Below, in pieces: positions 10,004-18,100 of a stretch of DNA of 64,000 bases. The first letter of the stretch is position 1; each line of letters begins with the position of its first letter. Made by a program: the position numbers and the translations under genes. This stretch comes from Tetrapisispora phaffii CBS 4417 (lineage: Eukaryota; Ascomycota; Saccharomycetes; Saccharomycetales; Saccharomycetaceae): NCBI RefSeq assembly GCF_000236905.1, contig NC_016530.1, positions 434,001-498,000 of the forward strand, read 5' to 3'. The notes beneath the pieces are model-generated. The model was given only the letters and a program-made list of their open reading frames with translations, was not told where the DNA came from and made no database searches.

Positions 10004-10795
10004 ATGCCTCCAAAACCTCCAACCCCAAGCGCCCCAGTTAAAACTGTTGGCGAGAAATTCATTGAACTGGCCAAGACATTACAATTTGCCTGGTTTTTTG
10101 GCCACGTTGTGGTTCTAATCAGTTCGCTATTGTTTGTAATCAGTGGCAAGCCTTTCTTCTATAGACTTGCGTATGCTGGTGTAATTGAATCGTTTGGCAT
10201 CATCAATTACCAACACTTCCATCTGAAGCCAAAAGCCAAGGACACTGAACTGAATCTAGTGAATTTGTTGACTAACGAGAATGTATTATACACTAGTTTG
10301 TCTGTGTTCTGGTTCCTAACGCCTCCAATCAGATTCACACTACTACCATTTTTGATTTTTTCTCTCTTCCACTCGTTGAACTATTTGAAGAACAATCTCT
10401 TACCAAAAGTGTTTTCCATCAGCGTCGAGAGCAACAACAGGGCTGTTGTGTACATCGACCAGTTTGTCAAACAATACAACGAGAGATGCATTAGCCTTGT
10501 TGGCAGCATTGAGCTGAATCTATTGTTGCTACTAATAGTAAGATTTGTGTTTTTGTACTCGAGATCGTTCATCACCCTGGCCGTGTACCTGTTATTCATC
10601 AAGTTGAGATACGAGAACAGCAAGTATATGAAATCGAATTTTGCGCAATGGAGAGTCAGATTGGACGGTCTATTCAGCCATCCTCAGGTCCCCCCTGCCG
10701 TGAAACTATACTATAGCAAATTCAAGGACCTACTTTTCAAGGTGTCTGCCTACAACTTATCCACTCCAGTAGCGTCGCCGGCCAAGAAAGAGTAA
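10004..10795 (+). CDS. POM33: nuclear-pore/ER membrane protein Pom33 (TMEM33 family)
   Basis: A 263-residue, basic, multi-pass membrane protein of the TMEM33/Pom33 family. Hydrophobic segments are seen near residues 27-48 (FAWFFGHVVVLISSLLFVIS), 52-66, about 100-125 and about 165-195. The C-terminal cytosolic end is predicted to form amphipathic helices (SHPQVPPAVKLYYSKFKDLL), which in Pom33 bind nuclear-envelope membrane and karyopherin. S. cerevisiae Pom33 is 279 residues. Pom33 helps distribute nuclear pores; the paralogue Per33 is ER-wide. Position between HIF1 and SSA2 matches YLL023C. Confidence 0.88.
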   Translation: MPPKPPTPSAPVKTVGEKFIELAKTLQFAWFFGHVVVLISSLLFVISGKPFFYRLAYAGVIESFGIINYQHFHLKPKAKDTELNLVNLLTNENVLYTSLSVFWFLTPPIRFTLLPFLIFSLFHSLNYLKNNLLPKVFSISVESNNRAVVYIDQFVKQYNERCISLVGSIELNLLLLLIVRFVFLYSRSFITLAVYLLFIKLRYENSKYMKSNFAQWRVRLDGLFSHPQVPPAVKLYYSKFKDLLFKVSAYNLSTPVASPAKKE

Positions 10796-11609
10796 ACCTA
10801 AGTATACATCTATGTAAGTATCTACGTGAGCGTCTTCAATTGATATATATACATATATATATATGTATATAACACACCAATAGATATTACCCTACGCAAA
10901 CCCTTCTGCCACACCGTTACCCTGAATCATCCAAGGCACGCCACGTGACATAACAGACGCACGTGATACCCACGTGACACCAAGAACGTCGAAAGAACGA
11001 AACATCGAAAGAACCTTCTAGAAGAAAGCTGCTCCTCTTCTCAGCTCACCCCGCCTCGCGCCGTCTCGCCTCGGCATTGACCCTCCCAGCCGCAACTGTC
11101 GAGACACTGCCCGCCCGAAACCGCAATGGAATCTTCCAGAAGCTTTAAGATTTCGAAACTTCTTGCAACTTGTCATTACGTATCTGTGTATCTGGGCCTG
11201 TATCTCAGCATGTATCTCAATTGTCGAGCGACAAATAGCTCACCTTATAAGCCAGTTGGTACTCAAACCGATTTAGTGGTTGCTTACCGGTCAGAGTGCT
11301 GTTTAACACTGCGGTCAGTGCAAGCTTCTAGAGCCTTCTTCCAGTGCTCACTAGCATTCAATTACTAACTCTCGAGAGGTTGGCAGAATGGAAAAAATGA
11401 AAAATTCATTATTATATAAATGGATTACTTTTATCGATTGAACAATTTCTTTCTGATCTCACATCCTCTCTCGTCAGTTCTCGTACTGCTTATTACTTCT
11501 TCTTTTCAGTTATTCTCTCTTATAGAAAGAGAACAAGGATCTATACTTACGTAAATTAGTTTACCTAGTTATTAAACCTATCCAAACTCGTATACAGGAA
11601 TATTCAAAC
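10796..11609. promoter_or_regulatory. upstream region of the Hsp70 gene: heat-shock elements, CACGTG cluster, TATA box
   Basis: Three RTCACGTG-type (Cbf1-like) sites lie at 10942-10947, 10960-10965 and 10971-10976. After them come GAA/TTC arrays of heat-shock-element type: GAA-rich direct repeats at about 10984-11014, TTCTAGAAGAA at 11016-11026, TTCCAGAA at 11134-11141 and TTCGAAACTTC at 11152-11162. A TATA box (ATTATATAAA) lies near 11410. A C+T-rich stretch and a short AT-rich leader precede the ATG at 11610. This is what a heat-inducible SSA promoter controlled by Hsf1 should look like. The 80-codon frame at 11126 lies across these elements and is not counted as a gene. Confidence 0.75.
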
Positions 11610-13535
11610 ATGTCTAAGGCCGTCGGTATCGATTTAGGTACTACCTACTCATGTGTCGCTCATTTCGCTAACGATAGAGTCGATATCATTGCTAATGATC
11701 AAGGTAACAGAACCACTCCATCTTTCGTCGCTTTCTCCGACACTGAAAGATTGATTGGTGATGCCGCTAAGAATCAAGCCGCTATGAACCCAGCTAACAC
11801 TGTTTTCGACGCTAAGCGTTTAATCGGTAGAAACTTCAGTGACCCAGAAGTCCAAACTGATATGAAACATTTCCCATTCAAGATTGTCGATGTTGATGGT
11901 AAGCCATTGATTCAAGTTGAATACAAAGGTGAAACCAAAACTTTCACTCCAGAACAAATCTCTTCTATGGTTTTAGGTAAGATGAAGGAAACCGCCGAGT
12001 CTTACCTAGGTTGTGACGTTAACGACGCTGTCGTCACCGTTCCAGCTTATTTCAACGATTCCCAAAGACAAGCTACTAAGGATGCTGGTACTATTGCTGG
12101 TTTAAACGTTTTAAGAATCATCAACGAACCAACTGCCGCTGCTATTGCTTACGGTTTAGACAAGAAAGGCCATGAAGAAAATGTCTTGATTTTCGATTTA
12201 GGTGGTGGTACTTTCGATGTCTCTTTATTATCCATTGAAGATGGTATTTTCGAAGTTAAAGCTACTGCTGGTGACACCCATTTAGGTGGTGAAGATTTCG
12301 ATAACAGATTAGTTAACCACTTCGTCCAAGAATTCAAGAGAAAGAACAAGAAGGACTTAACAACTAACCAAAGAGCTTTAAGAAGATTAAGAACCGCTTG
12401 TGAAAGAGCTAAGAGAACTTTATCTTCTTCCGCTCAAACTTCTATTGAAATCGACTCTCTATTTGAAGGTATTGATTTCTACACTTCCATCACCAGAGCT
12501 AGATTCGAAGAATTATGTGCTGATTTATTCAGATCTACTTTAGACCCAGTCGAAAAGGTTTTAATCGACTCCAAATTAGACAAATCTTTGGTTCACGAAA
12601 TTGTCTTAGTCGGTGGTTCTACCAGAATTCCAAAGGTCCAAAAGTTAGTCACTGACTACTTTAACGGTAAGGAACCAAACAGATCCATTAACCCAGATGA
12701 AGCTGTTGCTTACGGTGCTGCTGTCCAAGCCGCTATCTTGACCGGTGACCAATCTTCTAAGACCCAAGATTTATTATTATTAGATGTCGCTCCATTATCT
12801 TTAGGTATTGAAACTGCTGGTGGTGTCATGACCAAATTGATTCCAAGAAACTCTACTATCCCAACAAAGAAATCTGAAACTTTCTCCACTTACGCTGACA
12901 ACCAACCAGGTGTCTTAATTCAAGTCTTCGAAGGTGAAAGAGCTAAGACAAAGGATAACAACTTATTAGGTAAATTCGACTTAAGTGGTATTCCACCAGC
13001 CCCAAGAGGTGTCCCACAAATCGAAGTTACTTTTGATGTTGACTCTAACGGTATCTTAAACGTTACCGCTGTCGAAAAGGGTACCGGTAAGACTAACAAA
13101 ATTACTATCACCAACGACAAGGGTAGATTATCAAAGGAAGATATCGAAAAGATGGTTTCCGAAGCTGAAAAATTCAAGGAAGAAGATGAAAAGGAAACTC
13201 AAAGAATCGCTTCTAAGAATCAATTAGAATCTATCGCTTACTCCTTGAAGAATTCCATTAGTGAAGCTGGTGACAAGTTAGAAGAAGCCGACAAGGAAAC
13301 TGTTTCCAAGAAGGCTGACGAAGTCATTGCCTGGTTAGACAGCAACTTAACTGCTACCAAGGAAGAATTTGACGACCAATTAAAGGACTTACAAGAAATT
13401 GCTAACCCAATCATGACCAAGTTATACCAACAAGGTGGTATGCCAGGTGCTGAAGCTGGTGCTCCAGGTGGTTTCCCAGGTGGTGCTCCACCAGCTCCAG
13501 AAGCTGAAGGTCCAACTGTTGAAGAAGTTGATTAA
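11610..13535 (+). CDS. SSA2: cytosolic Hsp70 chaperone, Ssa1/Ssa2 type
   Basis: A 641-residue Hsp70, full length for Ssa1/2. Nucleotide-binding-domain signatures are all present: [10 protein letters not shown] (residues 7-16), [14 protein letters not shown], and [17 protein letters not shown]. The substrate-binding domain and helical lid follow, then a Gly/Pro/Ala-rich linker and the terminal EEVD that docks TPR co-chaperones, which marks it as cytosolic rather than ER or mitochondrial. Codon use is very biased (GGT, GCT, AGA, TTA/TTG), as for highly expressed yeast genes. Ssa proteins fold nascent chains, drive translocation and handle stress damage. Synteny (POM33-SSA2) points to YLL024C. 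Confidence 0.97.
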   Translation: MSKAVGIDLGTTYSCVAHFANDRVDIIANDQGNRTTPSFVAFSDTERLIGDAAKNQAAMNPANTVFDAKRLIGRNFSDPEVQTDMKHFPFKIVDVDGKPLIQVEYKGETKTFTPEQISSMVLGKMKETAESYLGCDVNDAVVTVPAYFNDSQRQATKDAGTIAGLNVLRIINEPTAAAIAYGLDKKGHEENVLIFDLGGGTFDVSLLSIEDGIFEVKATAGDTHLGGEDFDNRLVNHFVQEFKRKNKKDLTTNQRALRRLRTACERAKRTLSSSAQTSIEIDSLFEGIDFYTSITRARFEELCADLFRSTLDPVEKVLIDSKLDKSLVHEIVLVGGSTRIPKVQKLVTDYFNGKEPNRSINPDEAVAYGAAVQAAILTGDQSSKTQDLLLLDVAPLSLGIETAGGVMTKLIPRNSTIPTKKSETFSTYADNQPGVLIQVFEGERAKTKDNNLLGKFDLSGIPPAPRGVPQIEVTFDVDSNGILNVTAVEKGTGKTNKITITNDKGRLSKEDIEKMVSEAEKFKEEDEKETQRIASKNQLESIAYSLKNSISEAGDKLEEADKETVSKKADEVIAWLDSNLTATKEEFDDQLKDLQEIANPIMTKLYQQGGMPGAEAGAPGGFPGGAPPAPEAEGPTVEEVD

Positions 13536-13784
13536 ACAGTTTAGAATAAATCATATTAAGATGATAAAACTGTAATATATAAATATCAATGTACATCTCA
13601 CCAATAAATTATATACTCATATTTAATGAATAAAGCATAATGCATTAAAAATTTAAGTTATATTTTAACTTGTAATTCTTCAAGTGTGGCATTCTGTATT
13701 TATGTAATATCTCAAACAGATATGTATAACCTATATTGCAAAGTTTGTAGTTTTTTCGAGAAAACATTTCATTGTTGTAAAAAC

Positions 13785-13791
13785 TAAAAAA
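13785..13791 (-). terminator. Pol III terminator of tRNA-Pro
   Basis: A run of six T residues on the minus strand just past the tRNA-Pro 3' end. Confidence 0.8.
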
Positions 13792-13794
13792 GAT

Positions 13795-13902
13795 GGGGCG
13801 AGCTGGGAATTGAACCCAGGGCCTCTCGCATACTTGAATTGTTTCTCAGCACAGGCTGAGAAGCTTCCCAAAGCGAGAATCATACCACTAGACCACACGC
13901 CC
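13795..13902 (-). tRNA. tRNA-Pro(UGG) with a 36-nt intron
   Basis: The minus strand reads GGGCGTGTGGTCTAGTGG (acceptor and D arm), the anticodon loop TTTGGG, and ends with T arm GGTTCAATTCCC and CTCGCCCC. Without a 36-nt insert just 3' of the anticodon loop position 37, the mature length is 72 nt and the exons match the yeast tRNA-Pro(UGG) sequence as I know it. The intron contains a GCTTCTCAGC/GCTGAGAA hairpin. The gene is transcribed leftward, so its upstream side faces the retrotransposon island. Confidence 0.96.
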
Positions 13903-13924
13903 TCCAACTTGTAGTTTACTGTAA

Positions 13925-13984
13925 TACGGATACTACAATAGACAGAGTTATGACAGGATTATAATATAATAGATAGACAGATGT
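13925..13984. repeat. left copy of an inverted flanking repeat around the LTR island
   Basis: This segment is the reverse complement, with some mismatches, of 20532-20590 on the other side of the island. A 22-nt core is exact: 13961-13982 against 20535-20556. The similarity runs from the LTR border most of the way to the tRNA gene. Confidence 0.85.
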
Positions 13985-13994
13985 AAGACAGACT

Positions 13995-14029
13995 TGTGGA
14001 GTAACAAGCTTATGTTGGGTAGTTCCAAC
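13995..14029 (-). repeat. 35-bp LTR end fragment, minus orientation
   Basis: Starts TGTGGAGTAACAAGC and is the reverse complement of the last 35 bp of the old LTR on the right (20497-20531), identical over all 35 positions. The rest of this minus-oriented LTR is not present here. Confidence 0.9.
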
Positions 14030-14081
14030 TGTCAGAATTATTGTAGTGTATGTGACAGAACTAAGTGTTTATGACACTTTG
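14030..14081 (+). repeat. old solo LTR, first segment (LTR positions 1-52)
   Basis: Begins TGTCAGAATTATTG, the LTR 5' end, and is interrupted after CTTTG by an inverted solo LTR. Together with 14493-14781 and 20465-20531 it sums to 408 bp, the length of a full LTR. Confidence 0.88.
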
Positions 14082-14487
14082 TGTGGAGAAACAAGCTTAT
14101 GTTGGTTAGTTCCAACATCTAAGTTAGTGTCATTAGCCACTTCAGTTGCTCTAGTATAGTCCATCTTCTTTATAGTTAAATAATCGATTGGTCCTTTATT
14201 AGTGTATTTAAACTATTCTATATAGAGTTAGAAGCCCTCCTTATATATGAGTTGAACTGACAGTTGAATGAACACGTACACATGTTCATTCATCCTCCTA
14301 AGATCTTTAGTGCTGTATTGTACATCTGTGTTTATCGCGTAGCCATTTACATTGTAGTGAGAAATTTTCACCTACCACTTGGAAGATTGTTCTAGACCTT
14401 CTTTCCATTAGTAAGTGATCTATTAGTTCTGGACTCAAAGTGTCAGAATTATTGTAGTGTATGTGACAGAACTAAGTGTTTATGACA
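14082..14487 (-). repeat. inverted solo LTR inserted in the old LTR
   Basis: Reads TGTGGAGAAACAAGC at its left end and is the reverse complement of the 405-408 bp LTR, 406 bp long. It is flanked on both sides by the 5-bp duplication CTTTG (14077-14081 and 14488-14492). Its U3 variant matches the 3' LTR of the complete element. Its outer 47 bp (14441-14487, TGTCA...TGACA) are in the direct orientation instead of the expected inverted one. Confidence 0.85.
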
Positions 14488-14492
14488 CTTTG

Positions 14493-14781
14493 AGTCTAGA
14501 ACTAATTGATCACTTACTAGTGGGAAAGAAGGTTCTAGAACAACCTTCCAGATGATAGATGAAAACTATTCACTGTAATGTAAATGGCTGCGTGATAAAC
14601 ACAGATGTACAATAAAGCACTAAAGAGCCTAGGAGGATGAATGAACACGTACACATGTTCATTCAACTGTCAGATTAACTCATATATAAGGAGGGCTTCT
14701 AACTCTATATAGAATAGTTTAATTACACTAATAAAAGATCAATCGATTATTTAACTATAAAGAAGATGGACTATACTAGAG
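14493..14781 (+). repeat. old solo LTR, second segment
   Basis: Continues the old LTR from position 53 and ends in TAGAG (14777-14781), the target duplication of the younger element. Its U3 is nearly identical to that of the adjacent 5' LTR, so 14441-14781 and 14782-15122 form a direct tandem repeat. Confidence 0.88.
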
Positions 14782-15189
14782 TGTCAGAATTATTGTAGTG
14801 TATGTGACAGAACTAAGTGTTTATGACACTTTGAGTCTAGAACTAATTGATCACTTACTAGTGGGAAAGAAGGTTCTAGAACAACCTTCCAGATGATAGA
14901 TGAAAACTATTCACTGTAATGTAAATGGCTGCGTGATAAACACAGATGTACAATAAAGCACTAAAGAGCCTAGGAGGATGAATGAACACGTACACATGTT
15001 CATTCAACTGTCAGATTAACTCATATATAAGGAGGGCTTCTAACTCTATATAGAATAGTTTAAATACACTAATAAAGGACCAATCGATTATTTAACTATA
15101 AAGAAGATGGACTATACTAGAGCAACTGAAGTGGCTAATGACACTAACTTAGATGTTGGAACTAACCAACATAAGCTTGTTTCTCCACA
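14782..15189 (+). repeat. 5' LTR (408 bp)
   Basis: Bounded by TG...CA (TGTCAGAATT to CTCCACA). Contains a TATA box (TATATAA, 15024-15030) about 80 bp before the ATG. The first 28 codons of the polyprotein lie inside the LTR. Its U3 differs from the 3' LTR at roughly two dozen places but matches the neighbouring old LTR. Confidence 0.95.
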
Positions 15190-18100
15190 TGGAGGTCTTA
15201 CCCGGATGGATAACGACCATTCGAGTTCTCAGGTTGTAAAGGAAACCCTTCAATCAAATATTGAGATTCCTAATGAGAACACAGATGTTTTCATTAGAAC
15301 ATTTAAAAATCGTTTAAGCACCCTAGAGGGCTTATACGAAAAGACTATGATGAAGCATGACGAATTTCTTAACTCAATCGAAGCTGGTGACTATTTAAGC
15401 AAAATCACTAAGCTGGAAGAGGAAGAAAAAGGTCTTGAGCTGAACATAGAAAAATTAAGGACGAAAATCATTGATAGAGAAGGACTGTTAAATAACAGAA
15501 CCACTGCTCATACAAGAACGTCCATTAATAATACTGTAACAAACGGCAGTAACAAGGAAGAAGGTAATCAACAAACTAACTTGATGAACAATGGATCATT
15601 AATGTTCAAGACATTAAATGGTAAAGAAGTTGTTATCAATAAGAATTACCTTCCACTTAATATTGAATTTAAACTAATCAATATTGAGGACCTTCCGTTG
15701 TGGATCAAGGAATTCGTTAAATTCCTAAATTATTACAATTTAGATAATTTAAATGAATTGCCAGAATCTACAATAATTGACCCTGTAGAAGATCAATTCA
15801 TAAAGGGTCAACTCAAGGAAAATATCAAGTGTGAAGATATATATGACTTTATCTTCATGGAGAATAGTTCCATTGAAATCTTAAACGAAGTTAAGAGAAT
15901 TTTCTTAAGAAAACTTAACTTTGCCAAACGCCAAAAATTATGGAAACAAGTGTCAATCACTGAGAAATCCAATAATTTAGCTTTACAACTAAATTTATTG
16001 AATAAATTAGTTGGAATTGAAGAATTCATTGACACCAATAAGATGGAAATCTTCAATTTGATTATCAATAGGATTAACAATCAAGTATTGCAACGAATTA
16101 ATGCAGTACCTATTGATCTATCAAAAATAACTCCTACTCAATATCTAGGAATTATTAAAAAACACGCAGAGGATGCTTTTGAATTTCATGAACAAATAAA
16201 GCAATTTTATTCATCTGAACGAGAAGAAGCCAAATCTAACTCTAAAAATCCAGAAACTCTTAGGCCTATTGTAAAAAAGGTACAGAGAAATCCAGTACAA
16301 ACGAAAATATCCACAAAGAAGAATCAATTAAAATCAGCTGTGGATACAGTAATTGATTCAGGATCTGGGATTAACTTCACCAATAAAAAGGGATTAATTT
16401 TCAATTATAGAAAATTAACAACAATCCCTGAATATTCTGGTGTCGGATCTTCAAGCAATCTGCAGATCATTGGACAGGGGTCCTTAAGAGTTAGAATGGA
16501 TAATAACGGAAAATATCAATACATTCCTGTTTACTACTGTCCAGATGAAGATGCAACAGTTCTGTCAGCCATTGGCCTTCGCAAAACACTTGGTTTTATA
16601 ATTACCGAAGATTACAAAAATCTAAAGAATGACAGCATTAGTATTAAAATACATAACGTAGCCAATACTACCTGGATAAAGTCTGATGATTTACTATTAT
16701 CTTCCAAAGATAATAGGACTTCGGAAAAATTAACGAAGGCGTCATCCATAAGATGGATTAAACCTTCGACAAGCTTTAATAATAAAACTGTGACTATACA
16801 TGAAGCACATGAAAGATCAAATCATCTTCCTGTAGATGTCATAGTTCACAATATTGAAAATAATGCTTTTTCAGATGTTAACAAAATCAACTTAAAAAAA
16901 TCAGAGCTGATCAATTTTTACTGTGAGCAATGTGTTCAAGCGAAAATGAAACAGCATGATCATATCAAGGACTCCATGAATAAACACTACGAACAAATGC
17001 AACCAGGACAATCCTGGAGCTTAGATATTCGTGGTCCTTTAGGAAAGAACCTTGCAAAAGTTGATAACTACTTATTATTGATGGTAGATAATGTTTCAAG
17101 ATTTTTACTAGTATCCACACATACGAATAAAAATAAAGAAACCATTTCTCTGCAAATCAAAAATAATATACAGTACATCGAAAAGCAATATGATCGAATT
17201 GTAAAAGAGCTTATTGTTGATAGAGGATCTGAATTTACTAATGATTCTCTAAAAACATATGTATCGGAGAAAGGTATTAAATTAATGCTTACCGATACAA
17301 ACGACCATGCTTCCAACGCTCGTGCAGAAAGATTCATTGGTATTATGAACAATGATATTAGAACATTAATGCATAACAGTGATCTTCCTTGGGCACTCTG
17401 GAAATATGCAGCTCTTGCAGCTGCTAGAATCAGGAATTTGTTCATGACTAAGAAGTTAAATTGTAGTCCAATGACCACATTATCAGGAAAGAATGAACAA
17501 ATTCGATTTAATTCCTTCTTACCGTTCGGTGCGCATGCGTTCGTAAAAAATCAAACAAACAACAAGTTAACCAATCAAGGTATACCAGCCATAACCTTGT
17601 GTAAGGATCCAAATTCCTTTGGTTACTTGTTCTATCTACCACAAACTCGAAAAGTCATTAGTACTATGAGTTATATATTGGCTAATTCTGAAGTAAACGG
17701 TGATTTCATAGATCCAAATAAGGTCTTAAGTGAAATCGTTCCTGATAACGATGACACAAATGAAGTCACATCAGAAGATGCTCTTGAAATTGAGGCTGAA
17801 CCCAGTAATGCTGATGACATTACTATTATCGAAGGGATTGAAAATGACACTCAGTATAAAATTCCGCCCAATATTCAAGAAGACACTGTCTATGGTCTGG
17901 ATACTATAAATATTCATGACAACCAAAAGGTTTCTGACCACACTCGCTCGTCGACCGCCGATGAGGAGGTCAAAGAACCTACATTGGAACAGGACACTTC
18001 GAATACTTCAGACAACCATTCTGTCCACGAAGCTCATATGTCTACTTTACCAAAGGACACTGCTACTGCAACTTCACATATTGATATTTTGCCAGACAGT

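Noticed and set aside
11126..11368. 80-codon frame upstream of the Hsp70 gene
   Set aside because: It lies over the heat-shock elements and promoter, is Ser/Cys-rich without a motif, and is best explained by local G+C content.
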